Source: Nageia nagi
Lineage: Eukaryota; Pinophyta
Direction of reading: 5' to 3'
Assembly (NCBI GenBank): GCA_050084985.1
Contig: JBITNC010000001.1
Location: 67,704,001-67,768,000, forward strand
DNA: 64,000 nucleotides
The notes below the pieces were generated by a model. It ran no database searches. It was not told where the DNA came from and saw only the letters and a program-made list of their open reading frames with translations. Shown one piece after another: positions 38,394 to 50,084 of the stretch (the first letter of the stretch is position 1; every line of letters starts with the position of its first letter). The translations under genes and the position numbers were made by a program.

Positions 38394-41300
38394 TATCCTA
38401 GATGGATGTCTACATCTTGTGTTTAGATTCATACAATTCATTCTCCCTTTATGCTCTTTATTATGTAGGGTCCTATCCATCTCATTCTTAATTTATTAGG
38501 TTTATATTTATAACCACTATCATATAGGAATACTTGGTCATTAATTTGGAATTGCTTTTATTTTATATGATGACCTTGCCAAGGCTTCTAGTATTTTTTT
38601 CTTATATCTAATTACACATGTCTATTTTATAATTTTTGTCTAATTTATCTAATTTGAAAAGCCTCTCTTCTAGTGATTCACGATTGTCTAGACAAGTCTT
38701 TATGGTGATTCTTAATGAAGGTACTTAGAATTACATCAAAAGGGTAGCTTCCATACCAAATACCAACTCAAATGGGATTTTCATGGTTGCTCTTTTGTAG
38801 TTAGTTTGGTATTCCCATAGGAAATTCAATATCTTATCTTCCCAATCTGATATTCCTATGCTAATAATTTTAGTTAAAGTTATTTCTAGTACTTTATTTA
38901 GGGATTCAAAAGCTCCATTGGCTTGATGATTATATGGCAAAATTCTCCCATGTTGTATCATGAATTTTTTCAAGAGTTCATTAATTGTTAGGTTAATGAA
39001 GTGCTTATCCTAATTTCTAATAATATCTTAAGGGAACCCATATCTATTTATGATGTTCTCATATATGAATTTCATTATTATATATATGAAATAATATTTT
39101 TTAGGGATTGCTTCTACCCATATTATTAGGTACTCAATCCCAATAATGATATAGTGAGCCCTCATTTGTTTTCCTAGTGGTGATATTGGTCCAACAAAAT
39201 TGATCTCCCATTTCTCAAAAGGGAGTAAAGGTAGTACTAGTTGTAAGGGTAGTTTGTCTATAGAAGAGGGTTATCCAATTCGTTGGTATACATCACAACT
39301 TATAGCAAATTTTAGAGCATCCTAGTACAAATAAGGCCACCAAAATTGGGATTGTAATACCTTATTACTAGTATATTTTCCATTAAAATGATTTCTAATA
39401 ACTCGCTCATGTTCCTCTATAAAATATCTTCCCGTTCATGTGGAAGAAAAACTTTTATGATCACTTCCTCCATCCCTATTTTGTATAGTATTATATCAAT
39501 TATGGTAAATGTCATAAAACAAATTAATATTTACTATCTTTCTTTAGTTGATAGCCATTATAGAAATTATCTTAATGTTAAGAAAGCTACAATATCTTCT
39601 AATTCATCTAGTGCAACTTGAATGTGGAATATATGTGTATCAGGTAAATCATATTCTATCTTATAGGTTTCACCATTTTTTTATTCTTGATAACATGTCT
39701 AGTACATTATTTAAGTTAATAGGTTTAATAATAATGTTCAAATGGAATTCTTGAAATAATAATAACCACCAACAAATTCATCCTTGAATCATCAATTTGT
39801 TCAATAGGTAATGAAGTGCTTCATGATTGGTAAAAAAATACAAAAATGATCATTAATAGGTAGTGGATAAATTTTTGAAGGGCATATACCATTGCTAAGG
39901 CTTCTTATTCAGTGATGGTGTAGTTCTTTTCAGTAATGGCCATATTTTATTTGGAAAAATATATTGTATGGTCAATATTTTTGTCACTAAGTTAAGCTAA
40001 GACTATGCCTATGGCTATGACATTGGCATCTACATGAATGTGGAATTCCTTCATCCAATAAAGGAAAATAAGGGTCAAGATTTTTGGTAATTTTGTATTA
40101 AGTAGCTCGAAGTTCTCTTGCTATTCAAGTGACCAATATAATGTGTAGTTTTTCTTTATCAATTCATTGAGGGGGGTAGCTAAAATAGCACAATATTTAA
40201 TGAACTTGTATGATAGTACCTAGTGGATCCTAGAAACCTCTTTACTTCTTTAATGGTTGGAGTTGGGGGTAAGTTGAGTAGTATCTCTACCTTCGTAGGG
40301 TCAACCATTAGTCCTTCTTTGAAGATGATATATCCAATTATGACTCCATGTGGAGTGGAAAATAAATATTTTTTGAGTTTAAGGATAATTTGTATGTGAA
40401 GATATCTTTCAAACATCAAACATAATACCTAATAATGATTTTCAAGATCCCAAATACTTTACATTCATCTAACTAAACCTCAAGGAAGTCATGAATGAAA
40501 TTTGTAAAAGCATTTACCATTATTCAAGAGAAAATAATGGGGCTATTTTTCAATACAAAAGAAATTATGTTATACATGTATGACCCCCATTCAGTTTTAA
40601 AAGTGGTATTTGGGTAATATTCTTTAGCTATTTTCACTTAATGGTATCCCGAGAATCCATCCATGAAGGAATAGATTTCTTGAAGGGTGTTGGAAATAGA
40701 TCATGTTCATAGGCTTTATTTATTTTCAAAAATCAATACAAATTTTGATATTGTTCCTTTTCTTATATTGTACTACCATTGGGCTAATCCATTTGGTATT
40801 ATCTACTGGAGAAATAATCCTAACTTCAACCATCCTATCAATTCCTTCTTTTACCTTGTGTTTAATGTTGGGTTTTAGATGATAGGGTCATTTTTTTCTA
40901 GGTTTCCATTTAGGTTTCAACCTTATTTGCATGATTTGAACCTCCTCTTTTATTCCCTTTAGTTTTGTATAGTCTTTAAGGAATAATTATTAATACTCAA
41001 CTAGGATGTTGGCTATTTTATTATCTTCTTCCTCAATCCAATAGTCATCGAGGGATGCTATCTTGGGGTCTTAATCAATACCAATATTAATTTATTTTGT
41101 CTTTAATTCATGGACATATTGGAAGATCTTATCTTTCTCAATAATCACATCTCAAGTTCCTTACTCTACTTCATACTTGAGATTTTTAGGTTTTTCTTCT
41201 AGTTCATCTTCATTGGGTTAATTCTTCCATTTAGTCTTAGCAACCATTCGTAAAGGTAATATTAGGTTAGAATATAATAAGGATAACCCTTATTTTGGCA

Positions 41301-43326
41301 TATGGATATCATCAAACTTGATTTTGATATCCAAGGCAAGGGTAAATAAGAAATTTTAAATTGCCAACAATTTATTTCTAATTCAAGAGTTAACATTATA
41401 GAAATACAAAGTTCGAGCGAAGTTATTTTATAGGGTGTTTTAGTAACTAGTATCTTTGCATAGTTCTTGGTGGCTATACCAAGTTTGAGAGATTTTTCCT
41501 AAATTCCAATAGAGTATTTGAACCCATTTTAGAGGTTCTTTAAGGTCCTAATTTTCCCATTCTAGTCTACACTCTTGTAAGTGTTCAATGGGGCTACTAT
41601 CTCCTCAATATCACTTCAATGGTGTTGTTACCATTTATGGATGTTCAAATCATAGTTTCAAGTATTCCTTTATCTGGTAACAAAGTGTAAGGGAATGCTT
41701 ATGAGTATTTCACCAACAAGAAACCATAACTTGGAGTGTTTTGTCTAATACTTCTATTTAGCTTTGTTCATTATTAAAAAGATTTTCCAACTATTGAAGG
41801 ATGTTGGGAAGAGGAGACATCCTATTATATTTAGGAAGTGATTCCTAGGCATGAGTTTTATTAATTACACATACCTAATGATGTAAAATATAGGCTCACT
41901 AAGTCAGTTGTTTGTAGTCTCTAGTATTTCAAAATAGGCATATTATTTTTAAATCCTCTTCTAATCCACCACTATGCAATAGTATTTGACCTTCATATAT
42001 AGGGATAACATATTCCTTAAATCCATTAAACTCTTCTATAGCTATCATGACGAAAATTTTTCCTATCCACATAGAATCATTACTATGTGATGAAGTTGAA
42101 TCGCTATTAGAGTTGTGGTATTCCAAGTAGGCATACATCCTACCTTTATCTAAGGGGACATGTTCTTGACATTCATCATTCATAATAATTACTTATTGGT
42201 TTTTATTTTTGATAACCCCTTTGTTGTTGAAAAATCATTCTGGATCCAATATAGTCATATATGTGAAAACATCACCAGCCATAATGATTATCTTAAAATC
42301 AACCCATGATGTAATTCCCATGAAAGATATGGTAGCATCCTTTAGTATTCCTTTGGGTTTAATGAGGGTTCCATCTACCATGGAAAAACTTTGGATCATC
42401 AATATCAATGGTGGTCTTCCTAGTTTTGTTTAAGTATTGGTTAGCATTACATTAATATATGCACCCAAATCCACCATCATATTCTTTGCAATCCTCCCAT
42501 TATTCCTAATGTGAATCATAATAGGGTATTTTTTCCAATTATTTTTGTGTTTGGTAGTGAGTACTATGTTAGTATTATGATAAATTTTATTCTAATATAT
42601 AGTGATCTATTTAAAATTTACTAGTATATTCTCTTCTTAAATCAGTTTGCAAAGTTCTTCTAGGAACTAAATTTAATGAGTGGTAAGGTTTGTTGATTCT
42701 ATTGATTTGATAATAGTTTTCATATTCTGTAATGTATCTATTAAATCCCCATCCCTTTTAGTGATCTTATGATGTTCATTGAGATATGGATATTGATCCT
42801 CAAGAATTATCTCCTAGATGAGTGATTGATTGAATCCTACTCTTTTATTTTGGGATCTTGTGGTAACATTTTTCATAGGTTTTTTTTATTTTAAATCTTT
42901 TGATAAATGAGTGTGATATGAGATGTGGTGATTTATTTTTCTTTATTAAGGATATGATATCCAATGATATTCAATGATCCTCCCTTAGAAATTATTAGTT
43001 TCTTAGTTATCATTGGTATCCTTCACAAGGTATTTATGTTATGTGCAGAAGGATTTGATCCTCTTGATGCATCTAATCCAATCTATTTTTATTTTTCTAG
43101 TATGTCACTTAGTATTTTGGGGTAATTTTCATAACTATGATCATTTTATTATTTATAATAATGACATCTAATGAATTGCCTAGGTTGTATACAGTCATAT
43201 TATCTATGATAAGGATCATTGTAGTTATAGCACTACTTAGGGGTCCCCTTCCTTAGTTATTGTATCCCCCTCTATATCCATTAGGGTATCCTCCTCAGCC
43301 TCTTTTTCCATTATTATTTGTATATT

Positions 43327-43331
43327 AGTTT
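43327..43331. repeat. Target site duplication, left (AGTTT)
   Basis: AGTTT directly abuts the LTR start at 43,332 and is repeated at 48,462-48,466. The homologous locus at 17,159-17,163 has it once. Confidence 0.93.
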
Positions 43332-43738
43332 TGAAGTTCTTTAACTATAACAAAAAAAAAATGAATTGCCTAACAATTCACAATACAACTCAGAAAAATG
43401 AAATTGCACAACTCAACAACAATGGAGAACTAAAATTGAATCCAACACCAAATTGATTATTGAGAATGCAAGCTACAACTCCAATACAACTCCACACACT
43501 TCGATGAAACTATAAAATAGATTACAAACATTTATAGAGGTTGTATTCGACCTTTACCCTTCATCCTAGAAGCTAAAACACTAAGAAACATGAACTGGAA
43601 AGCCACAGGAAGGAAAAATGACATACACAGAAAATAGAACTAGCCGGCAGGCTGGCTGCTTAGCCAAGTGGCCGGTTCACTTATTCTAGCCGGTTGGTCG
43701 GTTACAGGTAGCTGGTCAGTTGGTCTTCAAATTCTTCA
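43332..43738 (-). repeat. 3' LTR of the Tnt1-type Copia
   Basis: It begins TGAAGTTCTTTAACTATAAC on the plus strand and ends ATTCTTCA. It is followed by the polypurine tract. In element sense its first 130 bases hold a cluster of ACCGG/CCGGC motifs. Confidence 0.95.
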
Positions 43739-46700
43739 TACTCCCCCTTGCTGGTAAGAGGACTAACAATCAAGTCTCTTAACAGCACAAATTGAGATTT
43801 TGCCATCGATTTTGTGAAGATATCCGCCACTTGGTCTTGTGTTGGACAATACCTCAATTTTATCATTCCTTTCTCCACCAAATCTCGAATGAAATGAGTC
43901 TTCAAATCAAAGTGCTTGGTTCTAAAATGGTGGATAGGATTGTGTGCCAACTTGATGGCACTTTGGTTGTCACAAAAAATTGTTGTTTCTTGAGTTTGCT
44001 CCTCTCTAATTTCTTTCAACACTTTTCTCAACCATAGTGCTTGTGTTGAAGCACTTGTCACAGCCACATACTCAACTTCTGTACTAGAAAGAGCTACTGT
44101 AGATTGTTTTTGAGACCTCCATGATATCAAACCTGATCCAAGAGAGAAACAATTCCCACTTGTGCTCTTTCTATCATCCAAATCGTTGCCCTAATCACTA
44201 TCACTAAAACCTATGAGTTGGAGCTTGGAATCACATGTATAATGTATTCCATAATCAATGGTTCCCTTCACATACCTTAGTATTCTTTTCGCTACCTTGA
44301 GATGTACAGTAGATGGATCACTCATGTATCTTGCCACCAAAGATACACTAAATTGCAAATCCGGTCTTGTGTTTGTCAAAAACATAAGACTACCAACAAT
44401 GCTCCTATATTGCTTTTTGTCAACTTTTGGTTCTCCATCCTCCTTGCAAAGGTGTTCTCCATGGGCTTTAGGTGTTGCTACAGGTGTGCAATTGTCCATT
44501 TTGAATCTTTTTAGCATGTCTCTTTCATATTTGGATTGAGACACAAAGATTTCATCTTGCATTTGATGCACCTCCAAGCCAAGAAAGTAGCTCATCAAAC
44601 CAAGATATTTCATGTCAAACTCAGCCATCATATGAGTTTTGAACTCTTCATTCATCTTCTTATTGCTGCCCATGAATATCAAATCATCTACATACAAGCA
44701 AACAATCAATATATCAGTAGCACTTTTCTTAAAATATAAGGTAGGTTCACTTACACTTCTTTGAAAACCCACACTTTTGAAGTATTCATCAATTCTTGTA
44801 TACCAAGCTCTTGGAGCTTGCTTCAGCCCATATAGTGCCTTCTTAAGCTTGTATACATGGTCTTCTCTTCCTGAAACCTCAAAACCTTGAGGTTGTGCTA
44901 CATACACCTCTTCATTGATGTCACCATTCAAAAACACACTTTTCACATCCATGTGTTGGACTATCCAAACCTTACTTGCTGCCAAAGAGAGTGCCAATCT
45001 TATTGTTCTTGTCTTGCAACCGGTGCAAATGTCTCCTCAAAATCCACTCCATACTGCTGAGTGAATCCCTTTGCCAATAGCCTTGCTTTGTACCTCTCAA
45101 CACTATCATCACTCTTGCATTTTGTTTTGTACACCCATTTGGAACCAACCATTTTCTTACCTTTGGGCAACTTGCAAAGTTCCCAAGTATCATTTCTTTC
45201 AATAGCATCAATCTCTTCTTTCATAGCTTGCATCCAAACACCATTAGAACAAGCTTCTTCATAACAAGATGGCTCAACAACAGCAATATTTGTATTTGAA
45301 ATAGAATTTGAAACACAAGAAAGAGCATAATTTACCACTTCACCTTTGGGCTCTCCATTGTCTTCATCTCCATATATGTGCATGCTCTCTAATCTTGCAA
45401 CAAGATTTTGCATCTCTTGAGTTTGGCTCCTTGTGAATCTTCTCATAGAGTTGCCATCTATGATTTGGCTTTCCAGATGATCCCTCAACCATCTCTTACC
45501 TTTGTTACCTTGGTTCAACAATCTTGCATTGGGTGAACTTGGTGCACTTACACTTTTTGGTGATGTGTTGGAGCTAGATGATGATGTTGGTGAGCTTGGA
45601 GTACTCACACTTGATGGCTGTTCCTCATTTTTCTTCCTCACACCATGGCTGGGCTGCACTTTCAATGCTTCATTCTCCTCCAAACTATCTCCTCCAAACA
45701 CATTCTGCTGCAATTTTTTATGGCTGTTGTACTCTCCCCCTTCATCAAAAATTGCATTCTTGATACAATTGTTTTGTGGCTCTTGGGAGTATAGAATTTG
45801 TAAGCTTTTGAATGCTCACAATATCCTATAAACACACATGGTTCAGATTTGGCATCTAGTTTCTTCCTTCTTTCATCATTGATGTGCACATATGCAAGGC
45901 ATCCAAACACTTTTAAGTGTTCTAAATTTGGTTTTCTCTCAAACCAAGCTTCATAGGGAGTTATTTTGTCCAAGCTTCTTGTAGGAGATCGGTTCAAAAT
46001 ATACACTGCTATTTTAATTGCTTCAGCCCAATAAACATTGGGCAACTTCTTGCTTTGCAACATACTCCTTGCCATCTCAACAAGAGTCCTATTTTTCCTT
46101 TCTGCTACACCATTTTGTTGTGGTGTGTAGGGAGAAGTAAGGTGTCTCCTAATACCATTCTCTTTACAAAATTGAAAGAACTCACTACTGCAATATTCTC
46201 CTCCTCTATCACTTCTTAAGCACTTCACACTATGCTCACTTTGTTTCTCAACTAGCAATTTAAATTCTTTAAAACATTTCAATGCTTCATCTTTGCTTGA
46301 GATAAAATAAACCCAACACATTCTTGTAAAATCATCACTGAAAGTGATAAAGTAAGTAGATTTACCAAAGCTTGCTGTTTGCATAGGCCCACAAATATCA
46401 GTATGGACCAATTGGAGAGGGTGTTTGGCTCTCCATGCTTCATCCTTTGGAAACTTCCCCCTTGCTTGCTTGCCTAGTGCACATCCTTCACACACATCCT
46501 TGCATTCTTCTAGTTTTGGCAGCCCTCTAACCATTTCTAGAAGAGCTTTCAAGCTCCCAAAATTCAAGTGTCCAAGCCTCATATGCCAAAGCTTGCTTTT
46601 ATCCTCAATCCCAACAAAAACACAGCCACCATTTTTCTCAAAAAATTTAATGGGAAAGAGTTTATTTTCAGTCATTTGAACAGTAGTTACTAGCCTTCCT

Positions 46701-46831
46701 CCATGATTTTTATCATAAATTTTGCACATTCTATCTTCAAATACCAATTTGTAATTTTTCTCAAGCATTTGGCCAATACTCAATAAAATTTGTTTTAAAT
46801 CCGGAGTGTAGTAAATGTTCTTTACCTTCAT
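43702..46831 (-). pseudogene. Copia pol: integrase, RT and RNase H
   Basis: Integrase (45,760-46,831) has the H..H..C..C zinc region (WHMRLGHLNFGSL, then CEGCALGKQ) and the DDE core (HTDICGPM, SDDFTRMCWVYF, RSDRGGEYCSSEF, YTPQQNGVAERKNRT). RT (44,191-45,150) has KWVYKTKCKSDDSVERYKARL, LYGLKQAPRAWY and an intact catalytic YVDD (CLYVDDLIFMGS). RNase H (43,702-44,181) has STSGNCFSLGSGLISW and ALSSTEVEYVA. Breaks: a frameshift at the A/T run near 45,748-45,755, a frameshift near 45,010 just after FAPVAR, and a TAG near 44,189 where Trp is expected. The stop at 43,702 lies 37 bases inside the 3' LTR. Confidence 0.93.
43739..43749 (-). other. Polypurine tract of the Tnt1-type Copia
   Basis: Minus-strand AAGGGGGAGTA directly precedes the 3' LTR. 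Confidence 0.9.
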
Positions 46832-46837
46832 GGTTCC

Positions 46838-47035
46838 TTATTTTTTTGGAACTTGCATCTCTCCTTTGCCAAGTATCTCCAACCTCTTCTCATTTCCCAA
46901 CCACACACTGGATTTGTAGGAATGATCAACTGCTGAAAGTAAAGATTTCTCACCGGTCATGTGGTTTGAGCAGCCACTATCTAACAGCCAAGTCTCTTCT
47001 CCAAGTTTTTCACAATCCATCATTGATAAGAGCAA
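46838..47035 (-). pseudogene. Copia protease segment
   Basis: Aspartic protease with an intact active-site motif, WLLDSGCSNHMTG. It lies in frame with gag and with integrase but is bounded by one TAA on each side (47,036-47,038 and 46,838-46,840). Both could be C-to-T changes of glutamine codons; the second follows VPKK where plant Copia proteins usually read on into KVKNIYYTPDLK-type sequence. Confidence 0.9.
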
Positions 47036-48007
47036 TTATTCTTCACCATAACCATGTTCTTCTTCTCCATAGTTTGCAACCTTCCCTTCATTTGCTTGTT
47101 TTGATCTACATTCATACTCAAAATGGCCAAATTTATTACAATAAAAACATTGCATATTCCTCTTATCCTTACCTCTACCGGTTCCTCTTCCGAAGTGTCT
47201 CCCCCTTGATGATGAAGCTGGTTCACTTTCATAATTCTGCTCTCTTCCTCTACCTCTTCCAAACGAACCTCTTCTTCCTCCTCTTTTGATTCTGCCTCCT
47301 CTTCCTCTTTCACCTCTCCCTTGTCCTCTTCGTTGTCCTTCATTCTCTTTGATAGAGAATGCTTGATCATCACTATTGCTTGTTCCAGCCTTTGTCCTCT
47401 TTGTCATCCTCTCTTCATGAGATGTGAGAGAGCCAATCAAATTGTCAATTTTCAAGGATGAGAGGTCTTTTGTTTCTTCAATTATGAGTGCAGCATGGTC
47501 AAATTTTTTGGTTAAGGTTCTCAAAACCTTCTTGATGACAACCTCCTTTTCAGTCTTCTCTCCAAGAGTGGCCATCTTATTGACTATGGCTTTCACTCTC
47601 ACACAATAATCTCCAGCAGTCTCCTTCTCCTCTTGCTTCATATTTTCAAACTCCCTTCTCAATGTTTGGAGTTTTACTTCCTTCACCTTGAGGCTCCCTT
47701 GATAGCCTTCTCTCAAGACTGCCCATGATTCTTGGGTTGAGACACATGCTGAGATTTGTGGGAAGATGCTCCTATCTAAGGTTGCTTGTATGAAGGATAG
47801 AGCCATGGAGTTTTGTCTCTCATTCTCCTTTGCTTCCTTCTTTGCATCCACACTCAATGCACTCCAATCTGCTGGTTTAGTGTAGCCAGCCACTACAATG
47901 TCCCAATATCCTTTGTTGGTCAGTAGAGTCTTCATTTGAACACTCCAATATTCATAGTCTGCTCCATCAAACTCTGGAATGATGATTGAGTTGGAGTTGC
48001 TTGCCAT
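47036..48007 (-). CDS. Copia gag (nucleocapsid), open frame
   Basis: Open for 323 codons from the ATG at 48,007 (MASNSNSIIIPEFDGADYEY). The N-terminal half is the plant Copia gag capsid region (YWSVQMKTLLTNKGYWDIV, then FENMKQEEKETAGDYCVRV). The C-terminal part is rich in Arg and Gly and ends in a complete CCHC zinc knuckle, CFYCNKFGHFEYEC. The reading frame can be extended upstream to 48,055 without an ATG, across the primer site, which is not a real start. A TAA separates it from protease; whether the ancestor had that stop or a continuous frame is not certain. Gag would assemble the particle that packages element RNA. Confidence 0.9.
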   Translation of the reverse strand: MASNSNSIIIPEFDGADYEYWSVQMKTLLTNKGYWDIVVAGYTKPADWSALSVDAKKEAKENERQNSMALSFIQATLDRSIFPQISACVSTQESWAVLREGYQGSLKVKEVKLQTLRREFENMKQEEKETAGDYCVRVKAIVNKMATLGEKTEKEVVIKKVLRTLTKKFDHAALIIEETKDLSSLKIDNLIGSLTSHEERMTKRTKAGTSNSDDQAFSIKENEGQRRGQGRGERGRGGRIKRGGRRGSFGRGRGREQNYESEPASSSRGRHFGRGTGRGKDKRNMQCFYCNKFGHFEYECRSKQANEGKVANYGEEEHGYGEE

Positions 48008-48042
48008 GTCTTCACTTCTTGAACCCAAATTGATCCAACCTT

Positions 48043-48054
48043 GCTCTGATACCA
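48043..48054 (-). other. Primer-binding site of the Tnt1-type Copia
   Basis: Minus-strand TGGTATCAGAGC is a perfect match to the complement of plant initiator Met-tRNA 3' end. It starts two bases from the 5' LTR. Confidence 0.95.
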
Positions 48055-48056
48055 AA

Positions 48057-48461
48057 TGAAGTTCTTTAACTATAACAAAAAAAAAATGAATTGCCTAACA
48101 ATTCACAATACAACTTAGAAAAATGAAATTGCACAACTCAAAAACAATGGAGAACTAAAATTGAATCCAACACCAAATTGATTATTGAGAATGCAAGCTA
48201 CAACTCCAATACAACTCCACACACTTCGATGAAACTGCAAAATACATTACAAACATTGATAGAGGTCGTAGTCGACCTTTACCCTTTAGCCTAGAAGCTG
48301 AAACCAAGAAACATGAACTAGAAAGCCACAGGAAGGAAAAATGACATACACAGAAAATAGAACTAGCCGGTAGGCTGACTACTTAGCCGAGTGGTCGGTT
48401 CACTTATTCTAGCTGGTTGGCCGGTTACAGGTAGCCGGTCGGTTGGTCTTCAAATTCTTCA
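48057..48461 (-). repeat. 5' LTR of the Tnt1-type Copia
   Basis: 405 bases with the same ends as the 3' LTR and one two-base gap relative to it. This copy keeps more CCGG/CGG sites (AGCCGGTCGG, GGCCGGTT), which are partly changed to CTGG or CAG in the other LTR. Confidence 0.95.
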
Positions 48462-48466
48462 AGTTT
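48462..48466. repeat. Target site duplication, right (AGTTT)
   Basis: A perfect copy of 43,327-43,331. After it the Gypsy relic resumes, matching 17,164 onward. Confidence 0.93.
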
Positions 48467-50084
48467 TCATTTGATTTGTTATATGATCACTGATGTGGGA
48501 TAATAGTTTGTGTCATTGCAACCATAGGAACATATGTTATACCATCATCATCAAAAAAAGATTATTTAGGGTTATTGATGGATCACATAAGCCTTAGGAC
48601 TATTTCAGAGATTGTATTCTATATCATCTAGAAGTCCTTTTCCTCAATAGTGTTTAGTCCAATGGTTCATCAACCCATAAGTATGGCAGCTCAATCCTAG
48701 GTGGTTAGTCATACCTCATCATCTTATGGATTCTATTTGATATTATGGGGTAGTATGGTTACCCATTATGCAAAAATGGATATAGTAGTCCCCTACAAGT
48801 TTTTTATAAGCAAGAAATGATATATATTTCTTTACAACATATCTAAAATCTATTTTTTCCTTAATGTCATCATCAATTTTTAGTAGGCCTTCTAGTTGCT
48901 AGGGTTGAGGTTCAATTTTTATGATAACTTGTAGTGCTTCAATGTATGTGGTGTATCTTTTCTCCATAGCTTGTCTAATCATTGGTATTAATCTTGAGAT
49001 AAACTATTTTAACTTTTGGTATTCTACTAAAGGTTCCTATAATTTTTTGTTATGTTGCTTTAAATTGCTTATCATATTCATGTATGGATTTCTTAGGTTC
49101 TTGTACCAGTTCCCTCATTTTACTAATGCTTTCCAATATTGATTTTATAAAGTGGTATTCTTCCTTAAAAGTAGCTTTGATTTTATCCCAAGTCTAAGTG
49201 CCATTGTTGGGTTCTTTCTCTTGAAATATTACTAGCCAATCAAGAACATCATTCCTTATCATGAATATAAAATAAATGATTTTATCATCATATTTCATAA
49301 CATTCTTACTCTCATTCTCTAGTATGTATATGTACTCATTTGTGTCCTAAGTATTCTTTTGAAAAATATTTAACTTGGTATTGGCTACAAAGTTATTTTC
49401 TATTGCCATGTTATTTTGACTTTAGGTTTGGTTATTCTTGGATCAATCTCCTCATCATTGATGTCTACTATTGGTTCATCATCTATCTTTTCCTACTTCT
49501 ATATCAAAGTAATGCTCTCCTAATATTAAGAATATCTTTGAACATTGGTTCTCTAACTTTCCTTTCTATACTAGCTAAAGTACTAGGCTTCATTTTTCTC
49601 CTATTTATTGACAAAGCTACTAGGTAATCAGTATGTGTAAGGGGTGGAGGAATCCAAAATTGAATGAGCTTTTGAAAGGGAACTTCAATTGTGTTGTTAA
49701 GGTTATATCTCCAATGGTACTCACTATATTTCTTCTAGGTTCTACATCTGACACCTATCTTTCCTTTGATTTTCATAAAGTATTTATTAGTTCGAGTCAT
49801 TTGCTTTGTTCAATCCTTGAATAACCCATTGCATCTAAAATTCAATTGGTGGATTTTCCCATTATGTTAAGAGGCCATGGGAAGGTTAATGATTCTCTAG
49901 TTCACTACTATAAATTATTCCTACTCTTTCTCCTACATTTATTCCTACAGGGGATCCTAAATTTGTTTGTTATCCTGATTCATTTTTTTGGTTTCTCCTA
50001 AATATATTAGTAATAGTTTTGGTAGATATTCCTATTAAATAGAAATATACTTCCAATAGTTTTTTGAGACAACTATTTTCTAGT

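Larger units (their letters stand above)
43332..48461 (-). mobile_element. Complete Tnt1-type Copia retrotransposon
   Basis: A structurally complete 5,130-base element: LTRs of 407 and 405 bases with TGAAG...CTTCA ends, five-base target duplication AGTTT, initiator-Met primer site, polypurine tract, and one gag-pol frame. The two LTRs differ at about 21 positions by my hand alignment (about 5%), mostly transitions. The protein carries three in-frame stops and two frameshifts, so it cannot move by itself, though its ends remain suitable for action in trans. Gag (IPEFDG..YEYWS) and pol resemble the Tnt1-94 class of plant Copia (Tork/TAR group). Confidence 0.95.
38394..50075 (-). pseudogene. Gypsy gag-pol relic, duplication copy 2
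   Basis: Minus-strand Gypsy element, interrupted by the 5.1-kb Copia at 43,332-48,461. In element order: gag near 48,900-49,220 (matrix-like text TFKEEYHFIKS, MRELVQEPKKSI); protease near 42,230-42,510, with DLGA for DTGA followed by MVDGTLIKPKGILK; RT near 40,480-40,680 (MDGFSGYH, EWGSYMYN, NAFTNFIHDFLEV, with YLDD changed to stop-LDE); the RT-RNase H joint at 40,180-40,419 (GYIIFKEGLMVDP, VKRFLGSTRYY); and integrase at 38,560-39,390 (PFEKWEINFVGPI, then YNHQANGAFESLNK). PR-RT-RH-IN order identifies Gypsy. Many stops make it inactive. No LTR was found at either end. Confidence 0.85.

Noticed and set aside
44258-47609. Plus-strand ORFs of 61-147 codons across the 5.1-kb Copia
   Set aside because: Shadow frames of the minus-strand gag-pol, whose catalytic motifs are plain.
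48008-48055. Upstream extension of Copia gag to 48,055
   Set aside because: No ATG there, and it would overlap the primer-binding site; the first ATG is at 48,007.
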